Part shown: positions 17,224 through 23,882 of the stretch, one piece after another
Layout of the letters: every line of letters begins with the position of its first letter
How positions within the stretch are numbered: the stretch's first letter is position 1
NCBI GenBank assembly: GCA_028819435.1
Contig: JAPPLK010000094.1
Span: 53,801 to 89,688 of the forward strand
Direction of reading: 5' to 3'
DNA: 35,888 nucleotides
DNA from: Nitrospira sp.
Lineage (GTDB): Bacteria; Nitrospirota; Nitrospiria; Nitrospirales; UBA8639
Notes under the pieces: model-generated
What the model saw: only the letters and a program-made list of their open reading frames with translations
Told to the model about the DNA's origin: nothing
Database searches by the model: none
Made by a program: the position numbers and the translations under genes

Positions 17224-17427
17224 ATGTCACGCACCAACGTAAACATCGACGATCAGGCGTGCGCCGAGGTGATGCGGCGTTATCAACTCAAGACCAAGCG
17301 TGAGGCCATTAACTTCGCGCTCCGGATGCTGGCGGCCGAACCCGTATCCGTCAACGAGGCTCGTGCGCTTCGTGGAGTCGGTTGGGGAGGAGACCTCGAC
17401 GCGATGCGTGCCAGCCGTTCGCTATGA
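17224..17427 (+). CDS. vapB: VapB-type antitoxin
   Basis: A 67-residue antitoxin (MSRTNVNIDDQACAEVMRRY...). The N-terminal ribbon-helix-helix and the KTKREAINFALRML stretch match the small VapB family (PF09957-like). The C-terminal tail (GVGWGGDLDAMRASR) is the usual toxin-groove-binding end. The ATG at 17224 is preferred over an upstream in-frame start because it gives the family N-terminus and lies right after the promoter. The stop overlaps the vapC start as ATGA, so translation is coupled. Confidence 0.9.
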   Translation: MSRTNVNIDDQACAEVMRRYQLKTKREAINFALRMLAAEPVSVNEARALRGVGWGGDLDAMRASRSL

Positions 17428-17873
17428 TCCTGGTCGATACCTCGGCGTGGATAGAGTTTCTGCGGAACACGGGGTCCACGGTCTGCAATCTCGTTGACGA
17501 ACTGCTGGCACGCGAGGTTGCCATCTGCGATGCCGTGCGGATGGAGGTGTTCGCCGGAGCGCAGGATGAATCACACCTGCTGAACCTTCGTCGACTGCTG
17601 GCCCGGGCAGCGGTGCTACCAACGCGGGCGACGGACTATGAAGATGCTGCCGGGCTCTACCGCCGCTGCCGACGGGAAGGGGAGACCGTTCGCAAGCTGA
17701 TCGACTGTCTCATTGCTTCCGTTGCCATACGAACCGGGACGCCGATTCTGCATAACGACGCCGACTTCGACGTGCTTGCGCGCCACACGGAGTTGCGAGT
17801 GCATGAAGCCAGCCCGGCCTCGTCCGACTTCAATGCCAGCGGGCCAACATCATCGACGTTTCAGGTCATGTGA
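17424..17873 (+). CDS. vapC: VapC PIN-domain ribonuclease toxin
   Basis: A 149-residue PIN-domain endoribonuclease; family members cleave tRNAs or rRNA. Acidic active-site positions are visible: D5 in MILVDTSAWIEFL, E in DAVRMEVFAG (about 38-47), D in KLIDCLIASVAI (about 93-104) and D in LHNDADFDVLA (about 111-121). The C-terminal 20 residues are Ser/Thr-rich and atypical. Translation is coupled to vapB by ATGA. All key residues are present, so it is probably functional. Confidence 0.92.
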   Translation: MILVDTSAWIEFLRNTGSTVCNLVDELLAREVAICDAVRMEVFAGAQDESHLLNLRRLLARAAVLPTRATDYEDAAGLYRRCRREGETVRKLIDCLIASVAIRTGTPILHNDADFDVLARHTELRVHEASPASSDFNASGPTSSTFQVM

Positions 17874-17912
17874 ATCAGGGTTTATCAGCCCTGACAGTGG
17901 AACATATGGCAG

Positions 17913-17941
17913 TTGCCTTGGAATGAAGGTATCATTATACT
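17913..17941 (+). promoter_or_regulatory. Promoter of the second vapBC pair
   Basis: TTGCCT (17913-17918) and TATACT (17936-17941) are 17 bp apart, and the ATG at 17948 lies 6 nt after the -10 box. This repeats the leaderless layout of the first pair. Confidence 0.6.
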
Positions 17942-17947
17942 ACCGGT

Positions 17948-18175
17948 ATGAGTTCGATACACATTAGAGAAATTGCTTCAGACACGCTTCATGCACTGAA
18001 ACGTCTGGCGCGCAGTCATCATCGGTCCCTGCAAGGCGAGTTGCATGCCATCCTTGAACGTGCCGCCAGAATGGCACCGCCAGAGGAGGATCGGATGCTC
18101 GATCTGGTGACGGTCAATACCGGCCACACGACATCGTGGAGCAGGGACGAGATCTATGACGCCGACGGTCGGTGA
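17948..18175 (+). CDS. FitA/VapB-like antitoxin
   Basis: A 75-residue antitoxin. The N-terminal ribbon-helix-helix SIHIREIASDTLHALKRLARSHHRSLQGELHAIL is of the FitA/Arc type (REIx...LKxxAxxxxRSLQxExxxIL). An acidic tail (SWSRDEIYDADGR) would bind the toxin. It overlaps the following PIN gene by 20 bp. No ribosome-binding site is visible, consistent with a leaderless start. Confidence 0.88.
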   Translation: MSSIHIREIASDTLHALKRLARSHHRSLQGELHAILERAARMAPPEEDRMLDLVTVNTGHTTSWSRDEIYDADGR

Positions 18176-18623
18176 CATCCTGTTCGTCGACACGAATGTG
18201 CTCTTGACTGCGACGGACGAATCATGTCCGCAGCACCAGGACGCGATACGGCTGCTCGCCGGGGCCGATTCCAGCGGCATGCACCTTGCGGCAAGTGGCC
18301 AGATTCTGCGCGAGTATCTGGTGGTGGCGACACGCCCCTTGGACGTCAACGGTCTTGGCCTGAGCGTGCGTGACGCAACGACAAACGTGAATGAGTTCCT
18401 GCGTCGGCTCCACGTGTACGACGAAACCGAAGACGTGGCCCGGCGGCTTCGTCAAATCGCCTTGGCCCATGGCCTGAGTGGCAAGCGGCTCCATGACGCC
18501 AACATTGTTGCCACGATGTCGACGCACGGCATTCCCACCTTGGTCACTCAGAACACAGAGGATTTTGCATGGTTCGACGAAATCGATCTTGTTGCAGTAA
18601 CCGATGTCGCTGTCGGAGGATGA
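18156..18623 (+). CDS. VapC-type PIN toxin (second pair)
   Basis: A 155-residue PIN-domain protein. Acidic positions: D in ILFVDTNVLLTA (near residue 12), E in ILREYLVVATRPL (about 50), D in KRLHDANIVATM (about 113) and D in TQNTEDFAWFDEI (about 132). This is the usual PIN set for an RNase toxin. It overlaps the FitA-like antitoxin by 20 bp, so the pair forms one module. The start at 18156 gives MTPTVGDILFVDTN; a slightly later in-frame start cannot be excluded. Confidence 0.88.
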   Translation: MTPTVGDILFVDTNVLLTATDESCPQHQDAIRLLAGADSSGMHLAASGQILREYLVVATRPLDVNGLGLSVRDATTNVNEFLRRLHVYDETEDVARRLRQIALAHGLSGKRLHDANIVATMSTHGIPTLVTQNTEDFAWFDEIDLVAVTDVAVGG

Positions 18624-18638
18624 GTCGAGAGGTCCCCG

Positions 18639-19099
18639 ATGCCGGCGACCCTTGACCGAGACAAGATCAAGAACCATCTGGAGAATTTCAATCTCCGCTC
18701 TTATCGCATCGAAGGGCAACCTCGACCTACTCGATAAAAGGTTGATCGGCTTCTTCTGTTCAGTGCGTTGCCCGGGCACACCATCCTCAAGACCTACGAT
18801 CTCGCGCGTGCGCTTCGAAATACAGACGTGACGCTCATTGGTGGGTTCCAGTCGCCAATGGAAAAAGATTTTCTGGACTTGGTGTTACGGGGCACCTCGT
18901 CCGTCGTCGTTTGCCCGGCACGCGGCCTCGACGCCATGCGGATTCCGAAAAGCTATGCAAAGACGCCCTGGCTCAAGACAAACGAGTATTCGTCCTGGAC
19001 TCCCCTGACAACGCCCACCTCATCGCACTCGGCGCCGTGCCGGCCCAAGCCGAACATCTCTCAAGCCTTGTTGCTGAGGAAAACAAATCTTCCAGTTGA
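18639..19099 (+). pseudogene. DprA-like (SMF-family Rossmann) gene, broken
   Basis: In frame from ATG 18639 the product reads MPATLDRDKIKNHLENFNLR and meets TAA at 18735. The same frame then continues with DRLLLFSALPGHTILKTYDLAR, TLIGGFQSPMEKDFLDLVLR and SSVVVCPARGLDAMRIPKSY. Near 18955 the homologous sequence moves to another frame (KDALAQDKRVFVLDSPDNAH...) and ends at 19099. The GGFQSPME/LRG/VVCPARGL/MRIP pattern matches short DprA/SMF-like Rossmann-fold proteins that bind single-stranded DNA or nucleotides. One nonsense change and one frameshift make it a pseudogene, unless sequencing errors are involved. Confidence 0.7.
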
Positions 19100-19127
19100 T
19101 TCTACCCAACCCGGGTATACGCCGATG

Positions 19128-19385
19128 TTACTTCAATGGACCGATTTTCTCAGGCGCAATGGGTAACGATGTCAGGTAGGTCATTGGCACTTGTATATTG
19201 GTTACCAGCCTGTCATCAATGTGAGCCGGATTTGGCACAAAATCAACGATATGCCGAAGACCCGCTGGGTTGGATCTAATCCAATTGATGCGCTGAATAT
19301 GCTTGTCTAACTCGTCCCTTGCTTCCCCACGAAAACGGCGACAAATGTCGGCAACGTCCGCAACGGTCAGGTTGAGTGGGACCAT
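19128..19385 (-). CDS. Hypothetical protein or gene remnant (85 aa)
   Basis: Not recognised. The frame MVPLNLTVADVADICRRFRG continues through RDELDKHIQRINWIRSNPAG to a stop at 19128. Composition looks protein-like (amphipathic N-terminal helix, DFVPNPAHIDDRLV segment), but there is no clear ribosome-binding site, and the neighbours on both sides are decayed. It may be the fragment of a larger gene. Confidence 0.35.
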   Translation of the reverse strand: MVPLNLTVADVADICRRFRGEARDELDKHIQRINWIRSNPAGLRHIVDFVPNPAHIDDRLVTNIQVPMTYLTSLPIAPEKIGPLK

Positions 19386-19489
19386 CTATGAATTTTGTCA
19401 AACTGTTTTATGGGGCCAAATTTTGGCCTATGCCATGTCATACCACAATTCTATATACATTATGTGATCAGTTACTGGAAATGTGCAGC

Positions 19490-19597
19490 TCAGAAAATCG
19501 GCTTGGCGGGGTCGATCTCAGAACGAAAGGGCTGGTGCTCGCGCCAGTAAGCCTGCCATTTCTGTTCGATGGCTTGGTGATCGTAGAATTTTGACAT
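19490..19597 (-). pseudogene. leuS (fragment): Decayed copy of the leuS 5' end
   Basis: Reads MSKFYDHQAIEQKWQAYW then [15 protein letters not shown], which matches the first 33 residues of LeuS at 2308 with few changes, and stops after 35 codons. The nucleotide match continues upstream (19598 to about 19683) into the leuS leader, with AAAAAATGTACCACAGCGG matching 2530-2548. At the position where the leader at 2.3 kb carries the MITE, this copy has a single TAAA. It cannot encode a synthetase. Confidence 0.88.
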
Positions 19598-19804
19598 GCG
19601 CCGGATAAACGCGGTCAGGCAATATTCGCCCAGCGCCTGGGATGAAGAAAAAATGTACCACAGCGGCAGACAGGCGACAAGAGAATGGAGGCAGACTACC
19701 GCAGCCGTCACCGGCTCTTGGCAGATTGCGTTTTATTATTTTCACCCCTTGGGTCGAACAGGCCCAATGACCGCTGCTGACGATCAGGTCAGTATGATCG
19801 ATTC

Positions 19805-19833
19805 TTGACTCTTTCGCCTTACTTATATAAGAT
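19805..19833 (+). promoter_or_regulatory. Promoter of the abrB-PIN module
   Basis: TTGACT (19805-19810) and TAAGAT (19828-19833) are 17 bp apart. AAGGAGA follows just upstream of ATG 19853. Confidence 0.6.
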
Positions 19834-19852
19834 TTTGGTAAGGAGAATCGCC

Positions 19853-20098
19853 ATGATCATCAAGATTACATCAAAACGCCAAGTCACCTTCCCGGCGAGG
19901 GTGTTGGAGACGATGGGCGTGGGACCCGGCGATAAGCTCGAACTTGTAGAAAGCCCCGACGGCTTCATTTTGCGACCCAGGCGGATCGACCTCTCCAAGC
20001 TCGGTTATCTACGGGACAAGATACCGCCTGGAACCCCGCCATTCGACATCCGAAAGTTTCGGGATGAGGGATATGATCCGGCGGCGTATCGGGATTGA
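19853..20098 (+). CDS. AbrB/MazE-like swapped-hairpin antitoxin
   Basis: An 81-residue protein whose N-terminal 45 residues (MIIKITSKRQVTFPARVLE, then GPGDKLELVESPDGFILRP) form the AbrB/MazE looped-hinge DNA-binding fold. The C-terminal tail (PGTPPFDIRKFRDEGYDPA) is the expected toxin-binding part. The start at 19853 has a good AAGGAGA ribosome-binding site, unlike the two vapB genes upstream. It overlaps the PIN gene by 26 bp, indicating a TA module with autoregulation. Confidence 0.9.
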   Translation: MIIKITSKRQVTFPARVLETMGVGPGDKLELVESPDGFILRPRRIDLSKLGYLRDKIPPGTPPFDIRKFRDEGYDPAAYRD

Positions 20099-20474
20099 TA
20101 CCTCTGTCCTAGTAAGGTTGGTTGCCCAAGACCCGGAAGAGACCTTCCAGCAATGTGTAAAAAGCCTTCGTACTTTGATCGAAGAACAGGGGTGTGAGGT
20201 CTATGCCTCGAACCAGGTCATTGGGGAAACCTACGCTGCTTTACAACATCATTACGGCGCATCCAAGAACGATGCTTGCACTGGATTGCTGCGGGCATTT
20301 GACAGCGGCCTAGTCGCCCCTCTGAATGGACCGGCCGTCACTGAAGCCCTTTCAGCATTAGGCGGTCCCGGCCTCTTCGACAGACTCATCGCCGATGACT
20401 ACTCACGGGCCGGGTTGGAGACCTTGACGCTGGACCGCAAGATGGTCACATTGTCCAACGTGCGGCGTCTGTAG
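20073..20474 (+). CDS. PIN-domain toxin paired with the AbrB-like antitoxin
   Basis: A 133-residue PIN-domain protein. Acidic positions: D in RRRIGIDTSVLVRLV (about residue 8), E in NQVIGETYAALQHHYG (about 51), D-D in FDRLIADDYSRAG (about 109-111) and D in LTLDRKMVTL (about 122). The family usually acts as an endoribonuclease. ATG 20073 was chosen because MIRRRIGIDTSVLV places the first Asp as in related proteins; an ATG at 20064 adds three residues. Confidence 0.88.
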   Translation: MIRRRIGIDTSVLVRLVAQDPEETFQQCVKSLRTLIEEQGCEVYASNQVIGETYAALQHHYGASKNDACTGLLRAFDSGLVAPLNGPAVTEALSALGGPGLFDRLIADDYSRAGLETLTLDRKMVTLSNVRRL

Positions 20475-20596
20475 ACAGCACCCTGAAACGCCAGGATCTT
20501 CCCCCTGCCTCCGACCCTCGTCGGAGATAACTTCTTAAAGTATCTGGAAAAGTCGAGCGGCACCAGCCATTAGCACGAAGCCGTCCACTAGAGTCG

Positions 20597-20760
20597 TCAC
20601 TTCCGATCCGTGTCACGGGCGCGGAGGATGCGGGACGGTGGGATCTGCGTTTTCGTTTCTGCCTTGCGGTTCCGAACGTCTTGCAGCCACCGCCAACGGG
20701 AGGGGGCCGGGACGCGATACGCTTCAGTTCGTGGCGGAGGAATTCCTGCATGGACTGGCG
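20597..20760 (-). pseudogene. FitA-like antitoxin remnant (copy 1), truncated and frameshifted
   Basis: The minus strand encodes QSMQEFLRHELKRIASRP in one frame and WLQDVRNRKAETKTQIPPSR, ILRARDTDRK in another, with the frame change near 20690. Together these match the C-terminal two thirds of a FitA-type antitoxin, and match copy 2 at 22690-22926. The N-terminal third is missing, replaced by the 3' end of higA. Confidence 0.75.
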
Positions 20761-21029
20761 TTGGCCACCCGTCTTGCCTCGACGGCCTTGGCCAAGTCAT
20801 ACGTCGCCTGCAAGTTTAGCCAAAACTTTGGCGAGGTCCCCAAGGTTTCGGCCAGATCGAGTGCCGCATCGGCGGTGATGCCTCGCTTGCCTCGTATCAA
20901 CTCATTCAGACGCGCCCGGCTCCAGCCGATCTTCTGCGCGAACACCGCCTGGCTCATTCCCATGGGCTCGAGAAATTCCTCAAGCAACATCTCGCCCGGA
21001 TGAAAAGGCTTTTTCGGTTGCTTGTCCAC
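20724..21029 (-). CDS. higA: HigA-family XRE antitoxin
   Basis: A 101-residue antitoxin starting at a GTG (MDKQPKKPFHPGEMLLEEFL). It has a HigA helix-turn-helix: MSQAVFAQKIGWSRARLNEL, IRGKRGITADAALDLAETLG, then SPKFWLNLQATYDLAKA. The N-terminal HPGEMLxEEFLxPxGxSQ motif is diagnostic. The last dozen residues (NASPCRNSSATN) come from out-of-frame FitA-remnant DNA, so the original C-terminus was replaced at a junction near 20760. The partner toxin HigB upstream is only a fragment, leaving this an orphan antitoxin. Confidence 0.85.
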   Translation of the reverse strand: MDKQPKKPFHPGEMLLEEFLEPMGMSQAVFAQKIGWSRARLNELIRGKRGITADAALDLAETLGTSPKFWLNLQATYDLAKAVEARRVANASPCRNSSATN

Positions 21030-21043
21030 GGTTTTTTGCTCCC

Positions 21044-21163
21044 CTAGTGATAGTCGATGATTTGCACGCCATAGGCATGGCCCCCGCTCCATTGAAACAC
21101 CAATCGCCATTGGTCATTAATCCTGATGGAATAGAACCCTATCCAGTTTCCTTGCACGTCAAG
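21044..21163 (-). pseudogene. HigB/RelE-like toxin remnant (C-terminal part)
   Basis: The frame reading LDVQGNWIGFYSIRINDQWR, LVFQWSGGHAYGVQIIDYH ends at a TAG 14 bp upstream of higA. The YSIRINDQWRxxFxW and VxIxDYH motifs are the C-terminal half of HigB toxins, and toxin-before-antitoxin is the normal higBA order. The N-terminal half is absent or unrecognisable. Confidence 0.8.
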
Positions 21164-21229
21164 ACTTCGGCAATCTAGGAGTCCTTTTCAGCCAACCGCT
21201 TACCTTCCTTGTGAAGTATTCATTCCTGT

Positions 21230-21391
21230 CTACGAACGGGGCGGGGTGATGACCTCACACGTGGGGCCGGTAGCACGGCCGAGCTTCCGGTCAAGTGTCA
21301 CCAGCGAGCAATCAGGTGCCTCAGCCAGTGCCACGTACCAGGCATCATAGCTGGTCAGATTGTCACGCAAAGGCCATATCCGTTCGGCAAG
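21230..21391 (-). pseudogene. VapC PIN toxin remnant, C-terminal half
   Basis: Reads LAERIWPLRDNLTSYDAWYV, ALAEAPDCSLVTLDRKLGRA then TGPTCEVITPP to a stop at 21230. The SYDAWYVALAE and LVTLDRKL motifs are the second half of PIN toxins. The N-terminal half of such a toxin lies 1.04 kb away on the same strand (22428-22676). Confidence 0.8.
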
Positions 21392-21556
21392 GGACTTATT
21401 GTTTTAACTTGGCAGATTACGTGGATGATTGAAGAAATCGTCCGGGTCCCAGGCCGTCCATGGAGACTCGATTTTCAGTGTCCGATCATACTTCCATACT
21501 TGGGTCGGCACCATCCCTTCAGTTAAGGACATCCCAAACTCTATGACACTTCGGCT

Positions 21557-21688
21557 TCAATCTGGGGCGACCAACTTTATCATGAAGGTGCCGTACTTTT
21601 CGCCTTGCTCAAACGAGCATCCTTGATTTTGAGCCCACTCAATGTATTGGCCGAGGGTTGGACACGTAAAAAACCAAGGGCCTTGCAT
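21557..21688 (-). CDS. 43-aa hypothetical protein following the HicB-like gene
   Basis: The product is MQGPWFFTCPTLGQYIEWAQ followed by NQGCSFEQGEKYGTFMIKLV and APD. It is unrecognised, but its codons continue the same strand 1 bp after the stop of the HicB-like gene (TGA-C-ATG), which suggests translational coupling. No signal peptide or membrane segment is visible. It could be a small partner of the gene before it, or a frameshifted tail of it. Confidence 0.45.
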   Translation of the reverse strand: MQGPWFFTCPTLGQYIEWAQNQGCSFEQGEKYGTFMIKLVAPD

Positions 21689-21689
21689 G

Positions 21690-22016
21690 TCATGGGGCAA
21701 GAGCCAAGGACATCGGCACGTCGTCGGAGGGTGCGGTGAAGAATTCTTGGCGGGAAGGCTGCATGTCGAGGATACGATCGTGCCACATTTTTTGGAACTG
21801 CTCAGGGGCGAGATCGACACATGCAAAGGCTCGACCATGACGCTGCAAACTATCTTGCTTGGTTTCGATGAGGGCAAGGGAAATATATTTAATCACATCG
21901 GGAATCGTCCTCGCTTGGGCTCGAACGTCATACTCCAAGCATTGGGCGACAAACCACCCCTGCTCTTGATAAATTAAGACGCGGAGTTTTTTCCGTGACC
22001 ACCATTTGCTGAACAT
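21690..22016 (-). CDS. HicB-like small protein (108 aa)
   Basis: The stretch KLRVLIYQEQGWFVAQCLEY, DVRAQARTIPDVIKYISLAL resembles the HicB-type partial RNase H fold (beta-strand VxxYQExGxxVAQCLExDxxAQGxTxxEA). The rest (CVDLAPEQFQKMWHDRIL) is not characteristic. No HicA toxin is adjacent, so an antitoxin role is uncertain. The start is ATG 22016; a GTG two codons upstream is possible, and there is no clear ribosome-binding site. It sits inside the region that separates the two halves of the broken vapC. Confidence 0.6.
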   Translation of the reverse strand: MFSKWWSRKKLRVLIYQEQGWFVAQCLEYDVRAQARTIPDVIKYISLALIETKQDSLQRHGRAFACVDLAPEQFQKMWHDRILDMQPSRQEFFTAPSDDVPMSLALAP

Positions 22017-22137
22017 AAGCACATCGTAACGAGGCAGCCGTTTTTCGTCAATGCCCCGACGCCTTGTATGAGGTCCAACCGCTGCCTTCTAGATTATGGG
22101 GCTTTGGGGCGCATCACATCCTTGCTACACTCCGAGC

Positions 22138-22410
22138 ATGAACCGCCCAATATCGTTTCACGATCTCATCCCGTATGCCGAACGCGGGTTGGTGCATCAA
22201 CCGTCAAAAAAGCCAATGACTTTCTATCAGTGCTTTCGTTGTCGTCTGCTTAACGAAGCGCGGTGGTTTGTGGGGGTCGCCTTCCGTTGGCGAAAAAACG
22301 TGGCGTGGCCGTATCCTGCATGGGGAATTTGCTGGAAATGTGCGACCGTCGAGGAACAGAACCAATCAGAGCAGTTACCGACGGCCTTGGAAGCCAGACG
22401 ACACCGGTAG
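22138..22410 (+). CDS. Hypothetical protein with two CxxC motifs (90 aa)
   Basis: Not recognised. ATG 22138 begins MNRPISFHDLIPYAERGLVH. Two cysteine pairs (CFRC near residue 32, CWKC near 66) bracket an aromatic-rich middle (RWFVGVAFRWRKNVAWPYPAW). This could form a single zinc ribbon. The C-terminal codons overlap, antisense, the end of the vapC remnant, so the 3' end may be a fusion. Coding status is uncertain. Confidence 0.42.
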   Translation: MNRPISFHDLIPYAERGLVHQPSKKPMTFYQCFRCRLLNEARWFVGVAFRWRKNVAWPYPAWGICWKCATVEEQNQSEQLPTALEARRHR

Positions 22411-22427
22411 CCCTCTGTCAACTTAAA

Positions 22428-22676
22428 AGGATAAATCCCTTCGGCAAAGGGCGCGAAGGGGAACAACTCCACGTCGAGTCGCAGCAGGTCACCGTGCGTG
22501 CTTTCAGCCTCAACGCGTGAGATCCGGCCGGTTCGTTCCAACCGACGCAGAATGTTACTGGCTTCGGCCAAAGCCAATTCCAGACTAACCAGGCAGCCTT
22601 CAGTAACCACAGACTCACCCCTCTAGCCTTCACGGCCCGAGACGACCAAGGCCGCAACCAGCACAGGGCCGTCCAC
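22428..22676 (-). pseudogene. VapC PIN toxin remnant, N-terminal half with nonsense codon
   Basis: The frame reads VDGPVLVAALVVSGREG, then a TAG, then RGESVVTEGCLVSLELALAE, ASNILRRLERTGRISRVEAE and LLRLDVELFPFAPFAEGIYP. It follows the FitA-like remnant and matches the first 80 or so residues of FitB/VapC toxins. The TAG stands where relatives have Trp (G-x-W-A-E-type motif), a single-base change. The C-terminal half is missing here and found at 21230-21391. Confidence 0.78.
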
Positions 22677-22689
22677 TATATGTTAGTCA

Positions 22690-22926
22690 TCACGTCCGGT
22701 CCGCGTCACGGGCGCGGAGGATCAGAGACGGGGGAACCCGTGTTTTCGTTCCTGCCTTCCGGTTGCGAACGCCTTGCAGTCACGCGCCAACAGAAGGCCT
22801 CGACGAAATACGCTCCAGTTCGCAACGGAGGAATTCCTGCATGGACTGTTGTTGAAGTGCCGCGCGCATTGCGAGTTCATCTCGGACTTTCTCAGGCACA
22901 CCCCTGATAGTGATCTGTAACGGCAT
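22690..22926 (-). pseudogene. FitA-like antitoxin with an internal stop (copy 2)
   Basis: From ATG 22926 it reads MPLQITIRGVPEKVRDELAM, RAALQQQSMQEFLRCELERI, SSRPSVGA, then TGA, then in the same frame LQGVRNRKAGTKTRVPPSLI, LRARDADRT to a stop at 22690. The total of 78 codons is the normal FitA length, and copy 1 at 20.6 kb has Trp at the stop position (RWLQDVRN). The TGA is therefore a TGG-to-TGA nonsense mutation. The ribbon-helix-helix N-terminus could still be made as a 48-aa peptide. Confidence 0.82.
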
Positions 22927-23175
22927 GAATGCATTATGCCCTCGTTGACAGCATTCAGCAATCAACTTGCTTAGAATTTTGGGGAAGCATTCTCCAATCA
23001 TTTCGCCTGACACCCGCGGTGACGCATTTGTCAACCTCCGCCATGATGAACTCGACGGCTGCACGACTGCTGACCGAAGCACGAGATAGAACTTGCGGAG
23101 AGGCAGTGCGAAGCCTACAATTTTCTGGCATCCTGATCCGACAGGGTCGAGACAAGGGAAGTCGATCTAAACGTC
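22927..23175. other. No gene seen
   Basis: A 249-bp stretch between the divergent FitA remnant and the NYN gene. Short open frames exist on both strands, but none resembles a known family or has a convincing ribosome-binding site. It probably carries the promoters of both neighbours. Confidence 0.4.
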
Positions 23176-23853
23176 ATGAATGCATCAACTGAAGATCACC
23201 TCGCGGCTCATGGCGGTGAAGATACAATGGAGCGCGTCTTCATCTACTGGGACAACTCCAACATTTTCCTGGAGGCCCAACGTCTCGCAGAAGAACGCAA
23301 CGAGGGACCAGCCTCCCGTTACCGTATTCGTATCAACTTCGATAACCTGTTGCGCCTGGCCCATGCCAACAGGCCGGTAGAGCGGGCGTTTGCCGCTGGG
23401 TCCGTACCCCCGGAAATGCGCCATCTATGGAACCGCATGGAAAGCAACGGGATTCAAGTCCAACTGTTCGACAGGGGCAACCCGGGGAGTCGAGAACAGG
23501 AAGTCCCCGACAAATTTTTGCAGTTGCGTATGCTGGAAGACGCCTTGGATTACAACGGCACTCCGGGTATCGTGGTCTTGCTGACAGGAGACGGCGCGGG
23601 CTATCTCGAAGGATCGGGTTTCCACAGCACCTTGGAACGGATGCACAACCGCAAGTGGCGAGTGGAAATCCTGTCGTGGGCACATTCCTGCAACCAGCGG
23701 ATGCGACGATGGGCGGAAGAGAATGGCGTATTCATCGCATTGGACGACTTCTATGAGTCGATTACCTTCATGGAGCCGTCCAGACCCGGTTTTGAATTTG
23801 CGCCTGCCCGAGATTCCTTGGAGCCGGATCTGTCGCGCAGGCAGACGACCTGA
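23176..23853 (+). CDS. NYN-domain (PIN-like) putative ribonuclease
   Basis: A 225-residue protein with a LabA/NYN-type PIN-like fold. An Asp-rich first strand YWDNSNIFLEAQ (about 25-36) is followed by the central LVxLTGDGxGYLE-type motif (VVLLTGDGAGYLEGSG, about 135-150), WRVEILSWAHSCN and NGVFIALDDFYESI. Conserved Asp residues on these strands would bind metal for RNA cleavage. ATG 23176 gives 17 extra residues ahead of MERVFIYWDN; the second ATG at 23227 is equally plausible. There is no partner antitoxin next to it. It may act in RNA turnover or defence; the target is unknown. Confidence 0.82.
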   Translation: MNASTEDHLAAHGGEDTMERVFIYWDNSNIFLEAQRLAEERNEGPASRYRIRINFDNLLRLAHANRPVERAFAAGSVPPEMRHLWNRMESNGIQVQLFDRGNPGSREQEVPDKFLQLRMLEDALDYNGTPGIVVLLTGDGAGYLEGSGFHSTLERMHNRKWRVEILSWAHSCNQRMRRWAEENGVFIALDDFYESITFMEPSRPGFEFAPARDSLEPDLSRRQTT

Positions 23854-23882
23854 TTGCATCAATCTACACCGGCTATCCGCAG

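Noticed and set aside
22428-22926. Recoding of TGA/TAG as tryptophan or another amino acid
   Set aside because: Two different stop codons are involved, both in a decayed module, while intact genes across the window use standard stops.
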